This document shows, one piece after another, positions 1 through 7,443 of a DNA stretch of 64,000 nucleotides; position 1 is the stretch's first letter; each line of letters begins with the position of its first letter. Source of the stretch: Paractinoplanes lichenicola (GTDB lineage: Bacteria; Actinomycetota; Actinomycetes; Mycobacteriales; Micromonosporaceae); the NCBI RefSeq assembly GCF_016785085.1, contig NZ_JAENHO010000015.1, forward strand, positions 149,568 through 213,567, given 5' to 3'. The position numbers and the translations under genes are program-made. The notes below the pieces were generated by a model that saw only the letters and a list, made by a program, of their open reading frames with translations, ran no database searches and had not been told where the DNA came from.

Positions 1-198
1 GCCGCCGACGAACGCGTCCCACTCGGCGGCGGTGAAGATCAGCGCCGGTCCGTGCGGGTTCTTCGAGTCGCGCACCGCGATCGCCTCGTCCACGAAGGCC
101 ACCTCGACACAGTTGTCGGAGTTGGGCCCGCTGCGAGTGCTCTTGAACCACTGTGCCCGGCTCAGATCGATCCGGAAACCCTTCGCTTCGACTTCCAC
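1..198 (-). CDS. DUF397 domain protein (partial, runs off left edge)
   Basis: The reverse strand reads VEVEAKGFRIDLSRAQWFKS, then a TRSGPNSDNCVEVAFV segment and VRDSKNPHGPALIFTAAEWDAFV, which is the DUF397 signature (W-x-KSSxS, NCVEVA, VRDSKxP, F-xx-W-xx-F). A GTG start at 196-198 is preceded by AGAGGAG. The gene overlaps the 3' end of the upstream XRE regulator by 37 bp, the usual tight pairing of DUF397 with XRE/DUF5753 proteins in actinomycetes, where the small partner modulates the DNA-binding one (family knowledge from BldB/WhiJ-like systems). Sixty-six codons are visible; the C-terminus is outside the window. The family call is secure; its target is unknown. Confidence 0.85.
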   Translation of the reverse strand, partial: MEVEAKGFRIDLSRAQWFKSTRSGPNSDNCVEVAFVDEAIAVRDSKNPHGPALIFTAAEWDAFVGG

Positions 199-1049
199 AA
201 TGGCTCCTCTACCAGCATGTGAATCATCCCGATGGACTCCTCCGGTGGGAGGGCCGACGTCCGGATGGTCTCGAAGATGGAGATGTACTTACCGAGTTCC
301 TCGGTCTTCTCGAGAAACAGTCCCCCGGTCGCATTCTCGGTGAACACCACGTCGGCGTCGCCCTCCTCCTCGAACTCGAGAATGGCGAACGTGCCGTCCA
401 TCCCGGCGTGCGCGCCCGCCGCGAAGGGGATGATCTGCAACGTGACGTTCGGCAACTGTGCCGTCGTGATCAATCTGGCTAATTGATCACGCATGACGTC
501 GTCGCCGCCGACCGGCCGGCTTACCACCGCCTCATCGAGCACCACCCAAAGATCAATCGGATCGTCCTGAATCAATAACGACTGTCTTTCCATCCGGACG
601 CGCACCCGCTGCTCGATTTCCTGAACGCTGTCCCCCGGTCGGGCGGCCCGAATCACCGCAATTGCATACTCTTCGCTCTGCAGCAACCCCGGAATGACCT
701 GCGACTCGTACGTCCGGACGGACCGTGCGGCGGCCTCCAACCCGACATAGGCACTGGTGAGAACCGGTGAAAACGGGTGCCACCAACCCTTTTGCCTCGC
801 CTCTCGGGCAATTTGGACAAGCTCCCGCTTGACCTCGTCCGAAACGGCATAAATGTCCAACATGGCGGCCACATCGCCGGGGGTCGCGCTGGTGTGCCCG
901 GTCTCGATCCGTGACACTTTGGACGTCGAGCAACCCAATCGCTCGGCCACCATGTCGATGGTGACCCGGGCGCCCTCCCGATGCCGGCGCAACTCGACCC
1001 CGAGCCGGCGGCGTCGAATGGTAGGACTGCGATGTTGATTCACAACCAC
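162..1049 (-). CDS. XRE-family transcriptional regulator with DUF5753 domain
   Basis: A 295-residue protein. An N-terminal helix-turn-helix spans about residues 15-70 (LGVELRRHREGARVTIDMVAERLGCSTSKVSRIE split over the motif). A DUF5753 domain follows from about residue 95 to 285, with the typical VIPGLLQSEEYA and VVLDEAVVSRPVGG segments. Proteins of this build are cytoplasmic DNA-binding regulators in Streptomyces and relatives, often paired with a DUF397 protein, as here. The downstream DUF397 start lies inside this gene, so the two are probably translationally coupled. The ligand and target are not visible. No mobile-element or toxin gene adjoins the pair inside the window, but its left neighbour is missing. 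Confidence 0.9.
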   Translation of the reverse strand: MVVNQHRSPTIRRRRLGVELRRHREGARVTIDMVAERLGCSTSKVSRIETGHTSATPGDVAAMLDIYAVSDEVKRELVQIAREARQKGWWHPFSPVLTSAYVGLEAAARSVRTYESQVIPGLLQSEEYAIAVIRAARPGDSVQEIEQRVRVRMERQSLLIQDDPIDLWVVLDEAVVSRPVGGDDVMRDQLARLITTAQLPNVTLQIIPFAAGAHAGMDGTFAILEFEEEGDADVVFTENATGGLFLEKTEELGKYISIFETIRTSALPPEESIGMIHMLVEEPLWKSKRRVSGSI

Positions 1050-1413
1050 AGTCTGCTGTCGATCATTTAGTGATTCAAGTTCCTCGGACCTACCAACCGG
1101 TAATCACTAAGGGCTGACATGCAACTTGCATCGACCGGACTCGTGGTGCAATCTTTTCGGTATGGCTCGCGTCACTGCGCCCGATCGGGCGATGGGGCCG
1201 AGTCCCGCTCAACGTTCCGATACGCCACCGTTAACGGGGTGACGATCTCATACGCCGTCCGACGTGGACTGATCCACTTCCGGGCGGTCGAGGGATCGGC
1301 GACGGTGACGTTCCGCAACGCTTTTGGTGATTGGCATCGCCAAAGGCTTGCATAGGCGTTTACGCCGGGCACACTTGGTGCTTTCGTGTCAAGGTTTCAG
1401 GGCAGGAGATGAC
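1050..1413. other. Intergenic region, divergent promoters
   Basis: This 364-bp gap lies between the minus-strand XRE gene and the plus-strand 99-residue gene, so it must hold both promoters. A 78-codon plus-strand open frame at 1119-1355 has no recognisable family and no convincing ribosome site, and I do not call it. A small hairpin, GGCG-TTTA-CGCC, lies at about 1352-1363, upstream of the next gene. Confidence 0.4.
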
Positions 1414-1713
1414 GTGCTTCCTCGGTCCGGTGATGTCATACACGTGACGAAGGCGGCGAGCGTCCAATTCGCGGCGCCGATGCTGTTCCGTGTCATCCGG
1501 GTCCACGACTGGCCGACGTACGAGGGCTGGATCTGGCTGGACGGCTATGAACTGAACGCGTCGGGCGACGCCGTGGAGCGCCGTTCGATCTTCGTCCAGG
1601 TCAGTGGCCTGCGCGCCGTCGGCAAGGCGCCCGACCCTCGGGCCCGCAACGGCCGGCAGCCGGGCCTGGTCAGCGGCACGATCCAGGCCCGCACGGTCCG
1701 GACGAACCGCTGA
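1414..1713 (+). CDS. Conserved-looking hypothetical protein, 99 aa
   Basis: The frame reads MLPRSGDVIHVTKAASVQF, then LFRVIRVHDWPTYEGWIWLDGYELN and AVERRSIFVQVSGL. It looks like a small all-beta domain and ends in a basic tail (IQARTVRTNR). The start is set at GTG 1414 because GGCAGGAG ends 5 nt upstream; a later in-frame GTG at 1444 is possible. Small proteins of this type (a WxTYxGWxWLDGYEL core) seem to me familiar from Micromonosporaceae, but I know no function. It has no signal peptide or membrane segment. It ends 18 bp before the convergent PASTA gene. It is probably a free-standing unit driven from the 1050-1413 gap. Confidence 0.65.
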   Translation: MLPRSGDVIHVTKAASVQFAAPMLFRVIRVHDWPTYEGWIWLDGYELNASGDAVERRSIFVQVSGLRAVGKAPDPRARNGRQPGLVSGTIQARTVRTNR

Positions 1714-1731
1714 CCAGGACGAGCTGAGAAG

Positions 1732-2742
1732 TCAGTTCCCGCCCGCCCCCGCGCCGTCGGTGGGTTCGGTCGTGGTCGTCGGGGTGCCCGTCGACTGAGC
1801 CGCGATCACCAGGGTGACCGTCGTGTCCGGTGGGACTTCCTGCCCCTCCACCGGGTCACTGTCGATCACCGTGTCCGGCGGCACGTCCGGCGCCTGCCGA
1901 TAGATCAGCCGGTAGTTCAGCCCGCTCGAGCGCAGCGCCTCCTGCGCCTCGGCCAGGGCCAGCCCGCGCAGCGCGGGAATGGTGATCTCGCTGGCGGTCG
2001 GGTCGGTAGTGGACTGCTCCGGCTCCGGCGAGGTGGTGGTCGGTGACGCGCTCGGCGACGTCGTCCCAGTCGTAGCCGTGGCCGTGGCCGTCTCGGCGGG
2101 CGCGGCCGAGGTGCTCGGGACCGGCGCGGGCGCCTCATCGCCCGACGAGTCCTGCAGGATCAGATAGATCGCCCAGCCCAGCACGCCGAGCAGGATCAAC
2201 GCGACGATGCCGACGACGATCGGCATCCACCAGCGGTCCCGCGGCTGGGCGGGGGTCGAGGCGGCCCAGTCGACCTCGGGATAGCCGCGACCGGGCTGCG
2301 GCGGGCGCACCTCGGCCCGTCCCGACCACGCGGGATTGGCCCGGCTGGGCGCCCAGTCGTCGACCGGGGGCATCACCGCGGTCGCCCCGGGCTTCTCGGT
2401 CACTACCGTCGGCTCGTCCCGGATCGCCGGCACCGTGCGGACGTCGTCCAGGGTGTCGTCGGCCCGGCGCACGCCGTCCAGCGTGTCCTCGTCACCGGGC
2501 GGCGGCACGGAGGCGCGACCCACCGTGGTCTCGTCGCCGACCGCATCACTGTCGACCTGCGTCGCCTCCGGGTCGGCGGGAGAACTGCCAACCTGAGCGG
2601 CGTCCGGGTCGGCGGGACGACCCCCGACCTGGGTGGCGTCCAGGTCATCCGGGTCCGGTTTTCTCGGTTTTTCCGCCTCGGAGGACGGGCCCTCGGCGTC
2701 GTCAGGCGAGAAACGTCGCGTCTCGTCGCTCTCGTCCGACAT
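1732..2742 (-). CDS. Membrane-anchored single-PASTA-domain protein
   Basis: The 336-residue protein starts at ATG 2742 behind a strong GGAGGAG site. It has an acidic, disordered cytoplasmic N-terminus (1-170), one transmembrane helix at about 173-197 (MPIVVGIVALILLGVLGWAI), a Thr/Ser/Pro linker, one PASTA domain at about 252-316 and a TTTTEPTDG-type tail. PASTA domains bind peptidoglycan or lipid II fragments and are usually C-terminal to PknB-type kinases or PBPs; this protein has no kinase domain. The N-terminus repeats acidic-Thr motifs (DATQV, EATQV, DETTV, EDTLD, DDTLD, DEPTV), which resemble phospho-acceptor sites read by FHA domains. I infer a cell-wall sensor or kinase substrate. Topology is Nin-Cout. 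Confidence 0.8.
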   Translation of the reverse strand: MSDESDETRRFSPDDAEGPSSEAEKPRKPDPDDLDATQVGGRPADPDAAQVGSSPADPEATQVDSDAVGDETTVGRASVPPPGDEDTLDGVRRADDTLDDVRTVPAIRDEPTVVTEKPGATAVMPPVDDWAPSRANPAWSGRAEVRPPQPGRGYPEVDWAASTPAQPRDRWWMPIVVGIVALILLGVLGWAIYLILQDSSGDEAPAPVPSTSAAPAETATATATTGTTSPSASPTTTSPEPEQSTTDPTASEITIPALRGLALAEAQEALRSSGLNYRLIYRQAPDVPPDTVIDSDPVEGQEVPPDTTVTLVIAAQSTGTPTTTTEPTDGAGAGGN

Positions 2743-2908
2743 CGCCTCTCCTCCGGCTCGTTCACCCGCATGGGTCAACGTATCGAATCTTGCGAGACAT
2801 GTCTGGCCTCCGCAGGACAAACACACCAGGTGGCTATAGGTGAGCAGGACACACAGAGATCGACGTACCGATTCGCAGGCATCGGCGGGTACCGCTACAG
2901 TGCGGCGC

Positions 2909-4330
2909 ATGGCCGACAAGGGCTGGACGGCGCGCGTCGCCACCGCGGCAGGGGCCGCAGCGGGCACGGGCGCCGCGCAATTGGGCCTGGGCTACGGCCT
3001 GGGCGTGGTGGTCTGGCCGGTGACGCCGACCCCCGATGACAGCGCGTGGCTGGGCAGCCTGGGCTGGGCGACCTGGATCACGGCGAGCGCCACGGTGTTC
3101 GGCGCCGTGCTCGGCAGCCGATCCGGGGGCGGTCCCGGGCCGCGCACCACCGCCGCGTGGCGTTTCGCCCTGGCCGCCTGCGCGGCGCTCGGGGCCCTGG
3201 TGACGGTCGCGCTGATCGCGCTGCCGGCCCGTTCCGCCGTACGCTTCGACTCCTACAGCCCGCAGGTCATCGCGGGCGGTTACGCCATGGCCGGGCTCGT
3301 GCTGGGCCTGGTCATCGCGTTCTGGGCGGTGTCGTCGCCACCGGTCGCGGCCAATCTGATGGCCACCGGCGTCTGGTTGTGGGCCCTGGCCATAGCCGCC
3401 ATCGTGGTCGAGCTGACCGTGAATCGTGACTCGGCGACGTATCTGACCAGCTGGCAGTTCGCCGAGGTGGCCAACAGCGGGCTCTACGGCACGATCTATT
3501 GGCCGAGCGCCCTGCTCACCCTGTCGGCGGCCTTCCTGGTCGGCGCCCTGACCGCCGTGCCGGCCGCCCGCCGGGGCGATGTCGGGATCGGCGCGGCGAC
3601 CTCGGGTCTGGCCGGCCCGCTGCTGGTCGCGTTCGCGTTTTTGGCCCTGGCCCCGCGCTTGACCGGCGCGCTCGGTCCGATCGAGTCGGCCTATTTGATC
3701 GCGCCTTACGCCGTGCTGGCCGGCCTGGCCGGTTCGGTGCTCGCGGTGGCCGGCACCCGTACGGTGCAGCAGCAGCGCTCCGACCGAGCGGGGGCCGTCG
3801 TGACCGGCACCGCTCGCGTCCCGGAGCCGCCCGCCCTCGAGCCACCCCCGGCCACCCCGGCCCCGAAACGGAGCTCGGACGCCCCCACTGCCAAGATCCC
3901 GAAACCGCCGGCCCGAGCCGCGGAGGCCGACCCACCGAAGAAGCAGCGTTCCGGGCTTTTCGGCCGCCGCAAGGCCCCGGCCCAGCCCGCACAGCACGAG
4001 CCGCAGCCGGTGGCGCCAGCCGCGCGGACCGCCCCCGCTCCGAGGCCGACGCCGACGCCGACAACTCCGTCCGACCTGGACACCGCCGTACGGGCTAAGG
4101 CCGACAAAAAGGACAACGGCCAGCCGGCCCCGGTCGACTCGGAGATCGCCGCGGCGGCCCGCCCGGCGCCTCGCCCCCGCCCGAAGAAGGCCGCCGCTGC
4201 GGAGCCCAAGCCGACCAGGTCCACAGTGACCCCGCCGCCGACCGCACCGGCCGTGGCGCAAATCAACCCCAAGGCCGCCAATACGCCACCGAAGGCGCCG
4301 CCGCCGGCCAACCCGAAGCCGGCGGACTGA
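2909..4330 (+). CDS. Polytopic membrane protein with long Pro/Ala-rich tail
   Basis: About 473 residues from ATG 2909; an in-frame GTG at 2840 would add 23 residues, and neither start has a clear ribosome site. The first ~285 residues hold about eight hydrophobic segments, for example GLGYGLGVVVWPV, LAACAALGALVTVALIALPA, AGLVLGLVIAFWAV, LLTLSAAFLVGALTAV and LLVAFAFLALAP. The remaining ~190 residues are Pro/Ala/Lys-rich and presumably disordered and cytoplasmic (APAPRPTPTPTTPSD type). No catalytic or transport motif is recognised. It is divergent from the PASTA gene (about 170 bp shared upstream DNA) and convergent with the GCS2-family gene, ending 4 bp from its stop. Function unknown. Confidence 0.75.
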   Translation: MADKGWTARVATAAGAAAGTGAAQLGLGYGLGVVVWPVTPTPDDSAWLGSLGWATWITASATVFGAVLGSRSGGGPGPRTTAAWRFALAACAALGALVTVALIALPARSAVRFDSYSPQVIAGGYAMAGLVLGLVIAFWAVSSPPVAANLMATGVWLWALAIAAIVVELTVNRDSATYLTSWQFAEVANSGLYGTIYWPSALLTLSAAFLVGALTAVPAARRGDVGIGAATSGLAGPLLVAFAFLALAPRLTGALGPIESAYLIAPYAVLAGLAGSVLAVAGTRTVQQQRSDRAGAVVTGTARVPEPPALEPPPATPAPKRSSDAPTAKIPKPPARAAEADPPKKQRSGLFGRRKAPAQPAQHEPQPVAPAARTAPAPRPTPTPTTPSDLDTAVRAKADKKDNGQPAPVDSEIAAAARPAPRPRPKKAAAAEPKPTRSTVTPPPTAPAVAQINPKAANTPPKAPPPANPKPAD

Positions 4331-4334
4331 CCAC

Positions 4335-5801
4335 TCAGCCCTCCGGCCAGGTGTGCACCGGGTCGTTGGTGCGGTGCAGCTCCGAGTAGCGAAGCAGCAT
4401 CGAGTGCAGCGCCTCGCTGCGGGAAAGCCCCCGGCGCTCACCCTCCCGTACGGCCTCGGTCTGCCACGACGCACCGTTGCGACCGAGCCGGCACCGCTCG
4501 TCGACCACCGCGAGCAGCCGATCGCGGACGGCCGGCGCGACGCCGTACCGGTCCAGCCCGGCGTACGCCTTGGGCAGCAGCACCGATCGCACCAGCTCGG
4601 CCACGGGAACCTCGCCCAGGCCGGGCCAGAAGACCGTCGCCTCGATGCCCCCGACCGCGCCGGCGTGGAAGTTCTCGCGGGCGGCCGCGAACGACAGTCG
4701 TGACCAGATCGGGCGTTCCTCCTCGGCCAGCTGACGGACCAGCCCGAAGTAGAACGCCGCGTTGGCCAGCAGGTCGATCACGGTCGGCCCGGACGGGAGC
4801 ACCCGATTCTCGACGCGCAGGTGCGGCCGCCCGTCCATGACGTCGTAGACCGGCCGGTTCCAGCGATACACCGTGCCGTTGTGCAGGCGCAGCTCGCCCA
4901 GCCGGGGCACGCCACCCGCGGCGAGCACCTCGATCGGGTCCTCGTCCTCCAGGAACGGCAGCAGCGGCGCGAAGAATCGCACGTTCTCCTCGAACAGGTC
5001 GAACACCGAGGTGATCCAGCGTTCGCCGAACCAGACCCGAGGCCGTACGCCCTGGGCCTTGAGCTCCTCCGGCCGGGTGTCGGTGGCCTGCTGGAACAGC
5101 GCGATCCGGGTCTCGGCCCACAGCCGGCGGCCGTGCAGGAACGGCGAGTTCGCGCCGATCGCCACCTGCACGCCGGCGATCGCCTGGGACGCGTTCCAGA
5201 AGCGGTCGAACCGGTCGGGCGGCACCTGCAGGTGAAACTGGACACTCGTGCAGGCGGCCTCGGGCGCGATCGAGTCGCTGGCGCTGCGCAACCGCTCGAT
5301 GCCGCGGATGTCGAGGTCGAACCGCTCACCCCGGGCGCCGGCCATCTCGTCGTTGAGCCGGCGGTAGCGCTCGTTGGCGCTGAGGTTCTCGAGCACCAGG
5401 TGGTCGGCGGTGAGGGTGGGGAGCATGCCGATCATCACGAGCCCGCAGTCGGTCTTCTCGGCGGCCCGGCCGAGGCTTTCGAGCAGGTCGTTCTCGTAGT
5501 CGGCGAGGCCGTGCCCGGCGATCGACCGCGGCGGGGCGTTGAGCTCGATGTTGAACTGGCCGAGCTCGGTCTGGAACAGGGGGTCACCGAGCCGGTCGAG
5601 CACCTCGGCGTTGCGCATGGCCGGCCGGGCCGCCTCGTCGATGAGGTTGAGCTCGATCTCGAGGCCGGTCATGTCGTCGCGGTCGGAGAAGGCGCGCTGG
5701 TCGAGCATCTGGGCGAAGACGTCGAGACAGCGGCGCACCTTCTGCCGATAGGTGGTGCGGTCGTCCGGGACGGAGACGACGGTCGCAAGATCCTTGCCCA
5801 C
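4335..5801 (-). CDS. Glutamate-cysteine ligase family (GCS2) protein
   Basis: A 488-residue protein with the GCS2/carboxylate-amine ligase fold. Visible markers are MTGLEIELNLID near residue 43 (the metal/substrate-binding E-x-E type strand), FQTELGQFNIELN, VMIGMLPTL, the CTSVQFHLQVPP segment and an AIGANSPFLHG loop. Family members join the gamma- or alpha-carboxylate of glutamate to an amine using ATP. In actinobacteria, relatives include EgtA of ergothioneine synthesis, but no egtBCD genes are nearby, so the product is not assigned. It is cytoplasmic and probably monocistronic. The upstream gene yceI has its own terminator, so this gene needs a promoter in 5802-5911. Confidence 0.8.
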   Translation of the reverse strand: MGKDLATVVSVPDDRTTYRQKVRRCLDVFAQMLDQRAFSDRDDMTGLEIELNLIDEAARPAMRNAEVLDRLGDPLFQTELGQFNIELNAPPRSIAGHGLADYENDLLESLGRAAEKTDCGLVMIGMLPTLTADHLVLENLSANERYRRLNDEMAGARGERFDLDIRGIERLRSASDSIAPEAACTSVQFHLQVPPDRFDRFWNASQAIAGVQVAIGANSPFLHGRRLWAETRIALFQQATDTRPEELKAQGVRPRVWFGERWITSVFDLFEENVRFFAPLLPFLEDEDPIEVLAAGGVPRLGELRLHNGTVYRWNRPVYDVMDGRPHLRVENRVLPSGPTVIDLLANAAFYFGLVRQLAEEERPIWSRLSFAAARENFHAGAVGGIEATVFWPGLGEVPVAELVRSVLLPKAYAGLDRYGVAPAVRDRLLAVVDERCRLGRNGASWQTEAVREGERRGLSRSEALHSMLLRYSELHRTNDPVHTWPEG

Positions 5802-5911
5802 TTACCCTCCCGGGGCGGCCAGGGACGAAACGGACGTCGATCACCACTCTGTGAGCGAATGCGTGCGCTCGGTCTACCTTGCCATCCCGTACGGAGGTCC
5901 GCCAAACAACG

Positions 5912-5947
5912 ACGAGCCGCCGCCCGGGATTTCGGGCGGCGGCTCGT
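5912..5947 (-). terminator. Rho-independent terminator after the YceI gene
   Basis: A near-perfect inverted repeat (arm CGAGCCGCCGCCC at 5913-5925, partner at 5934-5946, 8-nt loop) lies 20 bp past the YceI stop. On the minus strand it is followed by TCGTTGTTTGG, a weak U-rich tail. Confidence 0.75.
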
Positions 5948-5966
5948 TTGTGGACTTTGTGCGAGG

Positions 5967-6545
5967 TCAGGCGCGGCGGATGGCCTCGCCCTCGATCTCG
6001 ATCTTGATCTTCTTGCTGACCATGACGCCGCCGCTCTCGAGGGCCATGTTCCAGGTCAGGCCCCAATCCTCACGGTCGATCTCGGCGGTCGCGCTGAAAC
6101 CGAAGACCGCGAAGCCGTACGGGCTCTGGCCGGCGCCCTCGAACTCGACGGTCAGCTCGACCGGCTTGGTCACACCCTTGATGGTGAGCTCGCCGTCGAG
6201 CACGAACTCGGCGCCCGCGTGGCTCTTGATGCCGGTGCTGCGGAAGTCCATCGTGGGGTACTTCTCGGACTCGAAGAAGTCGCCGCTGCGCAGGTGGTTG
6301 TCGCGGTCGGTCTGACCGGTCTCGATGCTGGCCGTGTTGATCGACGCGGTGACCGAGGACTGCAGCGGGTCCTCGCCGATGGTGATGACAGCGGAGGCGT
6401 CCGCGAACTGACCGCGAACCTTGCTGACCATGAGGTGGCGCGCCACAAAGCCGACCCGCTTGTGCGCGGCGTCCAGGTCGTACGTGCCGGCGGCCGGGAT
6501 CTGCAGACCCTCGAACGTACGGGTGCTGGCGACGGACTCGGTCAT
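5967..6545 (-). CDS. YceI family protein
   Basis: The 192-residue protein carries the YceI lipocalin-like pattern: IPAAGTYDLDAAHKRVGFVARHLMVSKVRGQF at the start, DNHLRSGDFFESEKYPTMDF in the middle, and GELTIKGVTKPVELTVEF. YceI proteins form a beta-barrel that binds polyisoprenoid-type lipids; many proteobacterial members are exported, but this one has no signal peptide and is probably cytoplasmic, as usual in actinobacteria. It is divergent from a MarR gene 106 bp away and has a consensus promoter in that gap, so MarR control is likely (inference). Actinobacterial yceI-marR pairs are common. Confidence 0.92.
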   Translation of the reverse strand: MTESVASTRTFEGLQIPAAGTYDLDAAHKRVGFVARHLMVSKVRGQFADASAVITIGEDPLQSSVTASINTASIETGQTDRDNHLRSGDFFESEKYPTMDFRSTGIKSHAGAEFVLDGELTIKGVTKPVELTVEFEGAGQSPYGFAVFGFSATAEIDREDWGLTWNMALESGGVMVSKKIKIEIEGEAIRRA

Positions 6546-6600
6546 GACTTGTTCCTTCTCTCAAGGCACTGTGTGGTCGGTGTTTGTGTGACGGAGCAAC

Positions 6601-6629
6601 TATATGCCAAGCAATATTCCCCGTGTCAA
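6601..6629 (-). promoter_or_regulatory. Consensus sigma-70-type promoter for the YceI gene
   Basis: On the minus strand, TTGACA (6624-6629) is followed after exactly 17 nt by CATATA (6601-6606), 56 bp upstream of the yceI ATG. The match is unusually good for this GC-rich genome. It lies immediately upstream of the preferred MarR start, where bound MarR could block both genes. Confidence 0.75.
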
Positions 6630-6651
6630 GAGCCCGGTGTACCATGTACCC

Positions 6652-7137
6652 GTGAGTACGGACCTGGATGACCCTCGTTTCACCGCCTTCGGCCTGTTCG
6701 CCGAGGCGTTCACGGGGCTGACCAATCGTTTTGCCGCGCAGTTCGAGGAACACCGCCTCTCCGCCGTCGAGTTCGAGGTGCTGATGCGCCTGGCCCGCTC
6801 CCCCGGCCGCCGGCTCCGCATGACCGACCTCGCCGGTCAAACCTCACTTTCCACGAGCGGCGTGACCCGCGTGGTCGATCGCATGGATCGCGACGGCCTG
6901 GTTCGCCGGGAGGCCTGCCCGAGCGACCGCCGCAGCTCGTTCGCCGTGATCACCGAGGCCGGGGTGGGCCGCCTCGACGAGGTGCTGCCCGGTCATCTCG
7001 AGCTGCTTCAGCAGTGGTTCATCGGGCAGCTGAGCCCGGCCGAGCTCGACGGCATGCTCGGCTCGCTCCGCAAGATTCGCGACGCGGTCAACCCGTGCGC
7101 CACCGCGGGCACGACCGAGGAACGCCCCGCCGCCTGA
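6652..7137 (+). CDS. MarR family transcriptional regulator
   Basis: About 161 residues from GTG 6652. An in-frame ATG at 6604 would add 16 residues but would sit inside the yceI -10 box, so GTG is preferred. The winged helix-turn-helix is clear: EFEVLMRLARSPGRRLRMTD, LAGQTSLSTSGVTRVVDRMD and DGLVRREACPSDRRSSFAVI, with the DR-R wing motif. MarR proteins bind DNA as dimers and are released by small ligands or oxidation. The only N-terminal-half cysteine is in the wing (EACPSD), and another is near the C-terminus. It is divergent from yceI and is its likely regulator; autoregulation is probable. Confidence 0.9.
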   Translation: MSTDLDDPRFTAFGLFAEAFTGLTNRFAAQFEEHRLSAVEFEVLMRLARSPGRRLRMTDLAGQTSLSTSGVTRVVDRMDRDGLVRREACPSDRRSSFAVITEAGVGRLDEVLPGHLELLQQWFIGQLSPAELDGMLGSLRKIRDAVNPCATAGTTEERPAA

Positions 7138-7443
7138 ACCGGCCGGTAACACAACCCGACGAAGTCGCCATAAAGCGGTCCGTGAGCACCGCGCCGGAAA
7201 CCTTGGGGTAAACCGGCAGAACTACCGGCAGAATCGGGCGTCGCGGCGGTCCAAACGGACAAATCTCCCGGATAGCGCTTACCCCTGTGGCTACTGTGTT
7301 GCGCGCAGGGGGATGCGGCGCGACCGAGGCGACGGCGGGGCTTGACGGGGGAGCTTCGTTCTCGCCGCGTAACTGGCGGGCGTGGCTACGGTTGGCGCGT
7401 GGGGGGCACGCTACGCCGACCGGCCACGCCCGGCCAGGCCCTG
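7138..7443. other. Intergenic, convergent gene ends
   Basis: A 306-bp gap between the convergent MarR and HTH/NB-ARC genes. I see no credible gene, tRNA or strong terminator hairpin in it. An ACCGGCAGAACTACCGGCAG direct repeat of an ACCGGCAGAA-like unit lies at about 7211-7230. Confidence 0.35.

Noticed and set aside
1119..1355. 78-codon plus-strand open frame before the 99-aa gene
   Set aside because: No known motif, no clear ribosome site, and an opposite-strand frame of similar quality covers much of it.
1409..1447. 12-codon reading frame (MTCFLGPVMSYT) as a leader peptide
   Set aside because: The GGAG lies directly against its ATG (no spacing), while the same GGAG is well spaced for GTG 1414 of the main gene.
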